DNA from: Phosphoribacter sp037046615
Lineage (GTDB): Bacteria; Actinomycetota; Actinomycetes; Actinomycetales; Dermatophilaceae
NCBI GenBank assembly: GCA_037046615.1
Contig: JBAOHD010000012.1
Span: 62,001-126,000 of the forward strand
Reading direction: 5' to 3'
DNA: 64,000 nucleotides
The notes below the pieces were generated by a model that saw only the letters and a list, made by a program, of their open reading frames with translations, did no database searches and was not told where the DNA came from. Shown here piece by piece: positions 18,643-28,110 of this stretch. Each line of letters opens with the position of its first letter. Position 1 is the first letter of the stretch. The translations under genes were made by a program, and so were the position numbers.

Positions 18643-19776
18643 TCAGGCTGGGCCGGTGCCTTTCGGGTGTCCAGCCGGGCCACCTGAGCCCGCTGTGCCA
18701 CCCGGGCCACCTGAGCCCGCTGTGCCACCGGGACCAGCTCCAGGGTCCTTGGCCGCGCCGCCCGGCTGCGGCTTGGGCATCGCGGTCTTCTTTGCGCGCT
18801 TGGCGCTCTTGGGTTGCTGCCGCTGCCGGGTCACGGGGGCGTCGCTGACGCCGCTCCCGTCGACTGCAGCACCGTCACCGTCAGCCGCGCCCTTGCCATC
18901 TCGGTCAAACCCGGGGATCGAGAAGGGCGTGACGAGCTTGCCCTTGCGCGCCTGCCGCTCGTGCAGCGCCCGCTCTGCCTCGGATCCCGGAGCCGGCATC
19001 TTCCGGATGACATAGAACTGCTGGCCCATCGACCACAGGTTGGTCGTCAGCCAGTAGAGCAGCACACCGATCGGGAAGTTGATGCCAGACAACGCGAAGA
19101 ACAGCGGCATCAGATACAAGATGATGTTCTGCTGCTTCATATACGGGTTGTCCATGGCCGACGCCGGCAGGTTCTTGCGCATGAGCTGCCGCTGCGTCGT
19201 GAAGGTCGTCGCCGACATGAGCACGATGAGCACGACCGTGACGATCTTCGTGGCCAGGTCGGTCGAGTTCATGAACGACGATGAGAACGGCGCGCCAAAG
19301 ATGTTGGACGTCTCGATCTGCCGCGCGATGTCAGGCGTGATCGGCCCGATCGGAGCATGGTTGCCCTCGGCAATGCCCTTGAGGTTGTTGAGTACGGTGA
19401 AGAGCGCGAAGAAGAACGGCGACTGCAACAGGATCGGCAGACACGACGACAGCGGGTTGGTGCCGGACTTCTTATAGAGGTCCATCGTCTCCTGAGTCAT
19501 CGCCTGTCGCGACTCAGGGTCGGTCTTGCCCTTGTACTTCGCCTGGATCTTCTGCATCTCCGGCTGGATGAGTTGCATCTTCCGGGACGCATGGATCTGC
19601 TTGACGAACAACGGGATGAGCACGATCCGGACGACGACCGTGAGCCCGACGATCGACAACGCCCACGCCCAGCCACCGCCGATCCCGAGCAGGGTCCACA
19701 GCTTGTGCCACGCCAGCATGACCCACGCTTCGCCGACGGTCAGCGGCGAGAGAATGGTGTTGAAGAAATCTCCCAC
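18643..19776 (-). CDS. yidC: Membrane protein insertase YidC
   Basis: A 377-residue insertase with the membrane segments expected of the Gram-positive type. The N-terminal segment is followed by ALSIVGLTVVVRIVLIPLFV, then the cytoplasmic coiled coil (MQLIQPEMQKIQAKYKGKTD), SSCLPILLQSPFFFALF and the C-terminal pair ending in GVLLYWLTTNLWSM. The tail is Lys-rich, then Gly/Pro-rich with tandem GGTAGSGGP repeats near 18,690-18,730. It inserts and folds membrane proteins with or without SecYEG. No frame breaks are seen. Confidence 0.96.
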   Translation of the reverse strand: MGDFFNTILSPLTVGEAWVMLAWHKLWTLLGIGGGWAWALSIVGLTVVVRIVLIPLFVKQIHASRKMQLIQPEMQKIQAKYKGKTDPESRQAMTQETMDLYKKSGTNPLSSCLPILLQSPFFFALFTVLNNLKGIAEGNHAPIGPITPDIARQIETSNIFGAPFSSSFMNSTDLATKIVTVVLIVLMSATTFTTQRQLMRKNLPASAMDNPYMKQQNIILYLMPLFFALSGINFPIGVLLYWLTTNLWSMGQQFYVIRKMPAPGSEAERALHERQARKGKLVTPFSIPGFDRDGKGAADGDGAAVDGSGVSDAPVTRQRQQPKSAKRAKKTAMPKPQPGGAAKDPGAGPGGTAGSGGPGGTAGSGGPAGHPKGTGPA

Positions 19777-19899
19777 GGTTTGCCTCTACTCCTGTGGTGA
19801 GACGGTCGTCTCAGCTCGGGTGGTGGGACCGGAGTCTCACCGATGGCGGTCAGCGTGCGGTCCACTCCAGGCGGAGTATGCCGTGCGCTGACCGGATGG

Positions 19900-20298
19900 T
19901 CAGGTGGCGGCCCGCTCGGGGACCGGGATGGTTGGCAACTCGGCAACCAGAGTGCTCGCCGAGTCGGCAACCGAAGAAGGCGCCGACGGGGCCACAGCAG
20001 TATCGGTAGCGGTACCTCCAGAGGTACCACCAGACCTACCGGCCGAAGTGTCGGCAGAGTCGTTGGCCCGTTCGTGAGAGGCGCTGGTCCCGCGCTCAGG
20101 AACGTGGTCGACGCCGCCGGGGTTCCACGGGTGGCACCGCGCCAGGCGCCGCGCCGCGAGCCACGTGCCCTTGATCGGCCCGAAGCGCACCAGGGCGGTC
20201 ACGGCATACGCCGAGCACGAGGGATAAAACCGGCATGACGGCGGCAGCATCGGCGACACGGCGAGCTGATAGATCCGCACGATCACGAGCAGGGGCAC
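19900..20298 (-). CDS. yidD: Membrane protein insertion efficiency factor YidD
   Basis: The family core is clear: IYQLAVSPMLPPSCRFYPSCSAYAVTAL, with the conserved Cys residues, then KGTWLAARRLARCHPWNPGG. The C-terminal 60 residues are a Ser/Thr/Ala tail not needed by the family. The start is taken as the GTG at 20,298, but the frame is open up to the rnpA stop (20,431) and the protein may begin upstream. It lies between rnpA and yidC as usual. Confidence 0.88.
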   Translation of the reverse strand: MPLLVIVRIYQLAVSPMLPPSCRFYPSCSAYAVTALVRFGPIKGTWLAARRLARCHPWNPGGVDHVPERGTSASHERANDSADTSAGRSGGTSGGTATDTAVAPSAPSSVADSASTLVAELPTIPVPERAAT

Positions 20299-20430
20299 GG
20301 CGGCGACCTTCTGCCACGTCCACGGCCCCCGCAGCCCAGGCCCGAGCAGTCGCGCGAGCCCCGAGCTCCCAGAAGGTCCCAGAGGTCCCAGGGATCCCCG
20401 AGGTCCCCGCGCTGTCCGACGGCCCGGAGT

Positions 20431-20800
20431 TCATCTGGCACCTCCGGCCGCGACCCGCACCGACCGGGCGAGCAGGCGGCTGGCTTCGGCTTCGAGCTCG
20501 GCGAATGTCGCCCAAGCGGCAGCCGGGAGGGCCCGGACGACGACGTCGACGCCAGCGGGTATGCCGTTGAGCTGGGCCGCCGCGATCGACGCGCAGTCGA
20601 CGGGTCACGCGGTTGCGGCCAACGGCGTTTCCGACGGCTTTGGACACGACAAAGCCGACCCGGGGCGCACGGTGGCGCTCCGGGTCGGTCATCGCAGCAT
20701 GGATCACGAGGAAAGTCCCGCCACTGCGGGCACCTCGTGGACCGCGCACTGCCGCCCGGAACTGCGCGGCGTCACGCAGTCGATGCCGTGCCGGCAGCAC
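20431..20800 (-). CDS. rnpA: Ribonuclease P protein component (one frameshift)
   Basis: The start is VLPARHRLRDAAQF, using a GTG seven bases after the rpmH stop. The RNR signature VGNAVGRNRVTRRLR is present. An indel near 20,595 moves the rest (IAAAQLNGIPAGVDVVVRAL and so on) to another frame, which ends at 20,431. The protein binds RNase P RNA for 5' processing of tRNA. Confidence 0.88.
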
Positions 20801-20807
20801 ACGATGC

Positions 20808-20945
20808 TCAGGCAGTGAGTTCGGCGCGGCCCTTGCGGCGGCGGCCGGCGATGATCGCCCGGCCCGCGCGGGTGCTCATGCGCTCGCGGAAGCCGTGGGT
20901 CTTGGCGCGGCGACGAGTGTTGGGCTGGAAGGTGCGCTTGCTCAC
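20808..20945 (-). CDS. rpmH: 50S ribosomal protein L34
   Basis: This 45-residue protein is read from a GTG at 20,945: SKRTFQPNTRRRAKTHG, then a STRAGRAIIAGRRRKGR ending. It matches L34 in length and sequence. It heads the minus-strand rpmH-rnpA-yidD-yidC-jag operon and faces dnaA across a 578-base gap. Confidence 0.97.
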   Translation of the reverse strand: MSKRTFQPNTRRRAKTHGFRERMSTRAGRAIIAGRRRKGRAELTA

Positions 20946-21523
20946 GGTCAATCTCCGTCAGGCTGGGCAGGCACGCTCGGCGCGCTGCGGTGGTCGGCAG
21001 GTCACATCAGAGGCAGCCAGACTGCATCTGCAGCGCTGGTATGCCGGTCGCAATCGGAGGCCCGCGGTGGAGGGTGATCGGGTGAGTTTGCTTGAGAGCA
21101 CCTCACCCAGCCACCACGCCACGGGCATGCGAAAACGACCGGAAGCTCGGTCAAGGGTAAGGCCGGGCCAGACCAGGGTCAAACTCGCGCCTGCCGTCAG
21201 GCTCCGCCCAGGGTCCCCGTTGCGACTTCCCCGACCGCCAGGCGCTCCCTCATCCTCGATCTCCTCAGCGTGAAACCGGGCAGTGTGACCGATGAATGTG
21301 TCGAACCGGCGGCGACACGCCGACGATCGGTGTAATGTCTGATCCCGCTACCGACCCACCCGGAAGTGCACCGCCCGCAGCACGCTTTCGCGACCTGCCA
21401 GCAGTCCATGCACAGGCTGTGGATAAAGCTGTGGACGACGTGTACGCTGACGCGGTCCAGTGGCGCCATCTGGCGGGACGACGTGCTCATGAGCGCGTGA
21501 GTGCGGGACGAGGGGGTATGCCG
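20946..21523. promoter_or_regulatory. rpmH-dnaA divergent intergenic region with DnaA boxes
   Basis: A 578-base gap between the divergent starts of rpmH and dnaA. It holds a perfect reverse DnaA box TGTGGATAA at 21,418-21,426, followed four bases later by TGTGGACGA (21,430-21,438). These probably serve dnaA autoregulation or a second origin element. An ATG at 21,335 is in frame with dnaA, but the 63 residues it would add have no DnaA character and would bury the boxes in coding sequence. No other gene is seen. Confidence 0.7.
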
Positions 21524-23118
21524 GTGTCGGACACCGAACTCGACCTCGTCGACGTCTGGCACCGCACCCTGCGAGCCCTCGACCTGGCCGAGATGACCCC
21601 GAGTCAGCGCGCCCTTGTCGGGCTGGCACGCCTGGCCGGAGTCCTCGAGCACACGGCCCTCATCGAAGTCCCCAACGACTTCACCAAGACGATCATCGAG
21701 CACCGGGTCACCGACATGGTCGTCAAGGCCCTGTCCGAGGAGCTCGGTCGAGAGATCCGGCTTGCGGTCACCGTCAATGACACGCTCGAGCCGCCGCCAC
21801 CCCACATTGACGACCCCACCGACGGGGGCGGCTCTTCTGGGTCGCTCGCTCCGGTCGCGATGTCGTCGGGAGCGTCGAGCGCACCGACGCTGACCTCATC
21901 GACCTCGCCGACTTCGGCAACCGCGCTGATGCTCCCACCAGCAACGGATCGGGCCCGTCCAACCGATTCGCGGTCGACGATGTCCGCCTCGACGCGGCCC
22001 GCACCGAGCGTTTCCACGCGCACGGGGGCGGACGGCATACCGCGTCGGTCACCGACATCAACAGCCGACGCGACGGCGACGACAGCGCCCGCACCCGGCT
22101 CAACCCGAAGTACACCTTCGAGACCTTCGTCGCCGGCTCGAGCAACCGGTTCGCGCACGCCGCTGCCAATGCGGTGGCCGAGGCGCCCGCCAAGAGCTAC
22201 AACCCGCTGTTCATCTACGGCTCGTCGGGTCTGGGCAAGACGCACCTGCTGCACGCGATCGGGCACTATGCGCGACACCTCTACCCGCACGTCCGGGTGC
22301 GCTACGTCAGCTCGGAAGAGTTCACCAACGACTTCATCAACTCGATCCGCGACGACCGCACGAGCCGCTTCCAGAGCATGTACCGCGAGGTCGACGTCCT
22401 GCTCATCGACGACATCCAGTTCCTCGCCGGCAAGGAGCAGACGCAGGAGGAGTTTTTCCACACCTTCAACGCGCTGCACAACGCGAGCAAGCAGGTCGTC
22501 ATCACCTCCGACGTCGGGCCCAAGGATTTGCAGGGCTTCGAGGAGCGGTTGCGCAGTCGATTCGACTGGGGCCTGATCACCGACGTCCAGGTGCCTGACC
22601 TCGAGACCCGCATCGCGATCCTGCGCAAGAAGGCCGCCCAGGAGCGGATGAGCGCCCCGGACGACGTCCTCGAATACATCGCGACGATGGTGACGACCAA
22701 CATCCGCGAGCTCGAAGGGGCGCTCATCCGGGTGACGGCCTTCGCCAACCTCAACCGGCAGTCGGTGACGATGCCGCTGGCCGAGGTCGTCCTCAAGGAT
22801 CTCGTGCCTGACCAGCCGGTGCAGATCACCGCCTTGACGATCCAGCGTGAGACCGCCGAATACTTCGCCCTCACGGTCGATGACCTGTGCAGCTCGTCGC
22901 GCTCGCGACAGCTCGTGACCGCCCGGCAGATCGCGATGTATCTGTGCCGCGAGCTCACCGAGCTCTCGCTGCCCAAGATCGGGCAGCTCTTCGGCGGCCG
23001 CGACCACACGACTGTCATGCACGCCGACCGCAAGATCCGCGAGCTCATGGGCGAGCGCCGCGCGATCTACAACCAGGTCACCGAGCTCACCGCCCGCATC
23101 CGCCAGCGCTCCCGCTGA
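21524..23118 (+). CDS. dnaA: Chromosomal replication initiator DnaA (one frameshift in linker)
   Basis: Domain I starts at VSDTELDLVDVWHRTL. The GTG at 21,524 has a GAGGGG site at good spacing; an ATG at 21,518 is an alternative. Domain II is a Ser/Thr/Asp linker where an indel near 21,825-21,845 changes frame. Domain III has Walker A GSSGLGKTH, Walker B LLIDDIQFL and the sensor region. Domain IV ends with LTARQIAMYLCREL and GGRDHTTVMHA, the DnaA-box recognition signature (preceded here by SRQLV). It opens the origin by binding the boxes on both sides of its gene. Confidence 0.95.
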
Positions 23119-23514
23119 CGCCGGCTCGGGCGCTGGCTCGGGCGCAGGACCCTCGTCCCACACTTCTCCCCGAGTTATCCCCAGGAGGCTGTGGATAGCT
23201 GTGGACAGCCACTGTCCAATCGTGGACGACAGGTGCACAACCGAGGTATGCCGTGTGGCCAGTTTCCGTCCGTCCCCACCACCCCGGCGCGATCCACCAT
23301 GGCGCGCACACGGCATACACAGGGATGTCTGGGGGCTGACCTGCGCGGATGGCGGTTATCCACACGATCCACACCACCTATGACGACGATGACCTATATG
23401 AGAGAAGGGGTTTGGGCCCCAATCACAGCCTGAGGCTGTCTCCAGGTCCGTCCAACCGTTAGGGTCTAAGTCCCCGGCACTGTGTTGTCGTGCGATGACG
23501 AGTGGAGAACGACC
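23119..23514. other. Replication origin oriC (dnaA-dnaN interval)
   Basis: This is the canonical actinobacterial origin position. DnaA-box matches seen are TTATCCCCA at 23,175-23,183, TGTGGATAG at 23,190-23,198, TGTGGACAG at 23,200-23,208, a perfect TTATCCACA at 23,356-23,364 and CGATCCACA at 23,365-23,373. A relatively AT-rich stretch (CTATGACGACGATGACCTAT, near 23,380-23,400) follows the perfect box and could be the unwinding element. The right end carries the dnaN promoter. Confidence 0.85.
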
Positions 23515-24649
23515 GTGAAGTTTCGGATTGAGCGTGAGGTCCTGGCTGACGCTGTGACGTGGGTGGCCCGTGGGTTGCCGTCTCGGCCGTCTGCTCCCGT
23601 GCTGGCCGGCGTCCTCGTCGAGGCCGACCGCGCCGGCACGATCACGCTCTCGGGCTTCGACTACGAGGTCTCCGCGCGGGTCACCGTGCCGGCCGACGTC
23701 GACGAAGACGGCACCGTCCTGGTCATGGGCCGGCTGCTCGCCGAGATCTCCCGCAATCTCCCGCCGCGTCCGGTCGAGATCGCGACCGAAGGCAACAAGG
23801 TCGCCGTCACGTGTGGATCGAGCCGATTCAGCCTCCTGCAGATGCCCGCCGCCGACTACCCCACGTTGCCGCTCGGCCCCCGAGCCGTCCGGTTCGATCG
23901 AAGGTGACGTCTTCACCCACGCCGTCCAGCAGGTCGCGATCGCGGCCGACCGCGGTGACACCCTGCCGATCCTCACCGGCGTGCGCATGCAGATCGACGG
24001 CGACAAGGTCACCCTCCTCGCGACCGACCGCTACCGCCTCGCGATGCGCGAGCTCACGTGGCACCCCGGGTCGAGCGATGCGGCATACACCGCTCTGATC
24101 CCCGCGCGCACCCTGTCCGACACCGCCAAGTCCTTGGGCGCCTCCGGCTCGGTCGAGCTCGCGCTCGGGCGCAACGCCGGCGGCGACGGGCTCATCGGCT
24201 TCGAGGCGGGCCAGCGGCGCGCGACAACGCGGCTGCTCGACGGCGAATACCCCAAGGTCACATCGATCTTCCCGACGCATGTCGACATCGAGGCGGTCAT
24301 CGAGACCGGAGCCCTCGTCGAGGCGGTCAAGCGGGTGGCCCTGGTGGCCGAGCGCAACACCCCCGTGCGGCTGCGTTTCAGCGACGGCCAGGTCGCAATC
24401 GAGGCCGGCACGGGCGACGACGCCCAGGCCTCCGAGGCCGTCGAGTGCGCGCTGACCGGCGATGACATCGAGATCGCCTTCAACCCGCACTACCTGCTCG
24501 ATGGGCTGGGCGTCCTCGGCACGGCATACACCCGGATGTCGTTCACGCAGCCCGGGCGGCCCGCGGTCATCGCGGGTCAGGCCGAGGCCGACGGCGAGCC
24601 GGACCTGTCCTACCGCTACGTGCTCATGCCGGTGCGCTTCGCCAGCTGA
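23515..24649 (+). CDS. dnaN: DNA polymerase III sliding clamp beta subunit (one frameshift)
   Basis: The protein starts with a GTG (VKFRIEREVLADAV) after a GGAGA site. The three clamp domains can be followed: domain 1 to LLQMPAADYPTLPL, then an indel near 23,885 shifts frame, and domains 2 and 3 continue from GDVFTHAVQQVAIA to the end YRYVLMPVRFAS. The last residues are the usual clamp C-terminus. It forms the ring that holds polymerase on DNA. Confidence 0.95.
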
Positions 24650-24807
24650 GATCCGGGTATGCCGTCACAGAAGATGCCGTGATCGCAGGCGGCACGCGGT
24701 GGTCGCCGTCGCGGCTTGGGGCATAGCCTGAGCGCGGCGCGACGTCGGTCGTGATCGGACAACAGTGACCCTGGCCCGACGAGGGCGGCGGGTGGAAGGC
24801 AGACATC

Positions 24808-25734
24808 ATGCAGCTGGGTCTCATCGGGCTGGGCAAGATGGGCGGCAACATGCGCGAGCGCATCCGCCGCGCCGGGCACGAGGTCGTGGGCTATGACCGC
24901 AATCCCGAGGTCTCCGATGTCGCCGACCTCGACGGGCTTGTCGCGGCGCTGTCCGCTCCCCGCGTCGTGTGGGTCATGGTGCCGGCCGGTGCGCCGACGA
25001 GCAGCACCGTTGCGACACTCGCCGACAAGCTCTCGCCCGGCGACCTCGTCATCGACGGCGGCAACTCTCGCTTCACTGACGACTTCGTCAATGCAAAGTT
25101 GTTGGGGGAGAAGGGGATTGGTTACGTCGATTGTGGGGTGAGTGGCGGCATCTGGGGCCTGGACAACGGGTATGGCCTCATGGCCGGTGGCGCAGCAGCC
25201 GACATCGAGCGGGCCATGCCGATCTTCGATGCACTGCGGCCCGAGGGCGAGCGCGAGCTCGGTTTCGTCCACGCCGGCGACGTCGGTGCGGGCCACTACG
25301 CGAAAATGGTCCACAACGGCATCGAATACGCCCTCATGCATGCCTATGGCGAGGGCTACGAGCTGCTCATGGCCAAGGACATCGTCAAAGACGTGCCCGG
25401 ATGCTTCAAGGCGTGGAGCCGAGGCACCGTCGTCCGGTCGTGGCTGCTCGACCTGCTCGTCGCCGCGCTCGACGACAATCCCACGCTCGAGGGCGTTTCC
25501 GACTACACCGCGGACTCGGGCGAGGGACGGTGGACGGTCGAGGAAGCGATCGCCAACGCGGTGCCGATGCCAGTCATCGCCGCTTCGCTCTTTGCCCGCT
25601 TCGGCTCGCGTCAAGAGGTCAGCCCTGCGCTGCAAGCCGTCGCCGCTCTGCGCGGCCAGTTCGGCGGGCACGCGGTCATGACGACCGCCGACGGTGACGC
25701 GCTCCGGCGCGGCGAGGCTCCTTCGGGGCACTGA
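24808..25734 (+). CDS. gnd: 6-phosphogluconate dehydrogenase, short (Gnd/YqeC) type
   Basis: A 308-residue decarboxylating dehydrogenase of the short, usually NAD-preferring form. It has an N-terminal Rossmann GLGKMGGNM, the substrate loop VSGGIWGLDNGYGLMAGG and the catalytic region HYAKMVHNGIEYALM. It converts 6-phosphogluconate to ribulose-5-phosphate in the pentose phosphate pathway. Its place between dnaN and recF is typical of actinobacteria. The stop lies inside a 15-bp tandem repeat. Confidence 0.93.
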   Translation: MQLGLIGLGKMGGNMRERIRRAGHEVVGYDRNPEVSDVADLDGLVAALSAPRVVWVMVPAGAPTSSTVATLADKLSPGDLVIDGGNSRFTDDFVNAKLLGEKGIGYVDCGVSGGIWGLDNGYGLMAGGAAADIERAMPIFDALRPEGERELGFVHAGDVGAGHYAKMVHNGIEYALMHAYGEGYELLMAKDIVKDVPGCFKAWSRGTVVRSWLLDLLVAALDDNPTLEGVSDYTADSGEGRWTVEEAIANAVPMPVIAASLFARFGSRQEVSPALQAVAALRGQFGGHAVMTTADGDALRRGEAPSGH

Positions 25735-25787
25735 AGTCCGGGGCACTGAAGTCCGGGGCACTGACCTTCGGGGCGCTGAACTCCGGG
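25725..25787. repeat. 15-bp tandem repeat over the gnd stop codon
   Basis: Four copies of GGGGC(A/G)CTGAA(G/C)TCC-like units start at 25,725, 25,740, 25,755 and 25,770. They span the gnd stop and the short gnd-recF gap. Confidence 0.85.
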
Positions 25788-25816
25788 TCACCGCAAGACT
25801 CGGGCATGATCGTCGG

Positions 25817-27080
25817 GTGCACGTCCGTCACCTCCAGCTCGTCGACTTCCGCTCGTATGCCGCGGTCGACGTCGCGCTCGAGCCCGGCGTCACGACGATC
25901 ATGGGCCTCAACGGCCAAGGCAAGACCAACCTCGTCGAGGCGATCGGGTATGCCGCCACGCTCGGCAGCCATCGGGTCGCGACCGACCAGCCCCTCGTGC
26001 GCTTCGGTGCCAGCCAGGCGGTGATCCGCGTCGCCGTCGTCCGTCACGGCCGCGAAACCCTCGTCGAACTCGAACTCACCCCCGGCCGGGCCAATCGTGC
26101 CCGTCTCAACAAATCGCCGCTGCCCCGCACGCGGGACGTGCTCGGCACCCTCCGCACCGTCTTGTTCGCCCCCGAAGACCTCGCGCTGGTCAAGGGCGAC
26201 CCCGCCGGCCGCCGCGCCTTCCTCGATGACCTCCTCGTCGCACGCCAACCCCGCTGGGCCGCGGTCCGCAGCGACTACGACCGGATCCTCAAACAACGCA
26301 ACGCCCTCCTGAAGTCGGCTGCGCCAGTCCTCCGGCACGGGACCCGACGCCGGTATGCCGCCCCGCCGCGCCCCCCAGCTGACGTCGTGCCGGGACGAGG
26401 TCGGCGTGGCGGACGGTGGGACCTCGGCCGCGCTGCTTGACGACCCGTTGGCCTCCGCACTGCACACCCTCGACGTGTGGGACCACCACCTTGCCGAAGT
26501 CGGGGCCCAACTGCTCTACGCCCGGCTGCGCCTCCTGCGCGACCTCGGACCGTTCCTGCACACGGCATACCAGCAGGTCAGCGCCGGGGTGAGCGACGCG
26601 AAGGCGACCTATCGAGCAAGCCTGCGTGACGATGCTGCGTCCGCGATCGCGGCCGGTGAGGTGCCCGAGATCGAGGCGCTGCGGGTCGAGTTGCTCGCGA
26701 CGTTCGCCGCGCAACGCACTGCCGAGATCGAGCGGGGTGTCACGTTGGTCGGACCGCACCGCGACGACGTCGTGCTGACGTTGGGGCCGCTGCCTGCCAA
26801 GGGCTACGCGAGCCACGGCGAGTCGTGGTCGGTCGCGCTGGGACTCAAGCTCGCGGCATACCAACTTTTGCGGCGTGACCTCGGCGAAGATCCCGTGCTC
26901 GTCCTCGACGATGTCTTCGCCGAGCTCGACGTCGAGCGCCGCGAGCGCCTCGCCGACCTCGTCGCCGACTGTGAACAGGTGCTCGTCACCGCGGCGGTCG
27001 GAGCGGATGTGCCCGAGCGCCTGCGCGCCAGTGGCACGACGTATGCCGTCACCCTCGGGGAGGCTGCCCGTGTCGAGTGA
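25817..27080 (+). CDS. recF: DNA replication/repair protein RecF (frame-shifted)
   Basis: The GTG start gives HVRHLQLVDFRSYAAVDV, the RecF opening. Walker A is GLNGQGKTN; the C-terminal signature and Walker B read LVLDDVFAELDVERR. In the middle, near 26,340-26,420, the frame changes around a Pro/Arg-rich stretch, which I take as sequencing error plus a variable linker. RecF loads RecA at gaps. Its end overlaps the start of the next gene. Confidence 0.9.
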
Positions 27081-27762
27081 TCGGCCGCACCCGCGCAGCC
27101 CGAGCGCCGGCCGGGACCGCGCGCAGGTCGAGGGCGTGGGGTCGACCGGCCCCGATGCCGTTCCCGCCGATGCGCGCGATGCAGGGGGCGCAGAAGATGC
27201 AGGGGGCGCCGGGGTTGCCGGTGGTGCCGGTGGGGCAGTCGATGCCACGCAGGCGGTGGAGGCGGTGGAGGCTGTGGAGGCCGAGCGCGATGCCCTGGCG
27301 CGGGCGCGAAAGGCAGCGCGTGACAAGGGGTTCCGGCCCGGGATGAAGCCGACGAAACGGCGCCTCCCCCCGATCCAGCAGAGCCGTTCGGGGTCGGCCG
27401 CCGATGCCCGCGACCCGAGTCTGCTCGGTGACCAGCTCGACCGGCTTCTCGACGATCGCGGGTGGGTTGCTGACGTCACGGTTGGCGGGGTCATCGGCCG
27501 GTGGGCGGAGATCGTCGGTCCTGACATCGCAGCCCACGTCACGCCGGTGACCTTCGACGGCACGATCCTTGCGGTCAAGGCTGACTCGACGGCGTGGGCC
27601 ACCCAGATGCGGCTGCTCACCTCACAGGTCCTCGGCCGGATCGACGCTGAAGTCGGCCCGGGCATCGTCACCGAACTCATCGTCCATGGACCGGCTGCCC
27701 CGTCGTGGGTCAAGGGCAAGTTCCGCGTCAAAGGCCGCGGCCCCCGAGACACCTACGGCTGA
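27070..27762 (+). CDS. DUF721/DciA-family protein
   Basis: A 230-residue protein starting with a GTG that overlaps the recF end. The first 100 residues are low complexity, with GGAEDAGGAGVAGGAGG-type repeats and EAVEAVEAE. The conserved domain follows: VGGVIGRWAEIVGPDIAAHV, then AWATQMRLL and GPGIVTELIV. DUF721 proteins include DciA, the ancestral helicase loader that acts with DnaB. The gene normally sits between recF and gyrB; here gyrB does not follow. Confidence 0.85.
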   Translation: MSSDRPHPRSPSAGRDRAQVEGVGSTGPDAVPADARDAGGAEDAGGAGVAGGAGGAVDATQAVEAVEAVEAERDALARARKAARDKGFRPGMKPTKRRLPPIQQSRSGSAADARDPSLLGDQLDRLLDDRGWVADVTVGGVIGRWAEIVGPDIAAHVTPVTFDGTILAVKADSTAWATQMRLLTSQVLGRIDAEVGPGIVTELIVHGPAAPSWVKGKFRVKGRGPRDTYG

Positions 27763-28110
27763 CCTCATCGGACGACCGCCACGCGATCTGTCGGCCCTCT
27801 ACACCTTCGGAGCCCGGACCCCCATGCCGCGTGTCAGCCCCGCCACCACCTGAAAAGATCGCGATCCTGTCGACAAGTATCGCGATACTGACACTTGGGT
27901 GGTGGTGCAGCATGCGCCAAGTGCGACTATCGCGATATGTCGTCGCATGATCGCGATCTTGGCGGGCAGGGTCCTGATTTCGGCGCACAGGGTCCTGATT
28001 TCGGCGCGCAGGATCGCGATACTGCATCGCAGGAGGCTTCCAGCAAAGATCGCGATAGGCGCCGCCCTTCCGTCGAGCGCACCGCCGTCCCGCACCCGAA
28101 GGAGTCGTCG
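27763..28110. repeat. Intergenic array of ATCGCGAT palindromes and 21-bp repeats
   Basis: Six copies of the palindrome ATCGCGAT lie at 27,858, 27,879, 27,929, 27,950, 28,013 and 28,049 (start positions). Two pairs are 21 bases apart and another gap is 63. Between 27,948 and 28,031 four 21-base units can be aligned; two are nearly identical (27,967-27,987 and 27,988-28,008, with TCCTGATTTCGGCGC). No gene is supported here. The array ends upstream of the rhodanese ribosome site (28,098-28,104). It could be a multi-site operator or a decayed satellite. Confidence 0.75.

Noticed and set aside
21604..23316. A 570-residue minus-strand frame opposite dnaA
   Set aside because: Shadow of dnaA; no start signal and no recognisable domain.
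27763..28110. A riboswitch or leader RNA upstream of the rhodanese gene
   Set aside because: The region is dominated by short palindromes and 21-bp repeats and shows no conserved riboswitch core that I recognise.
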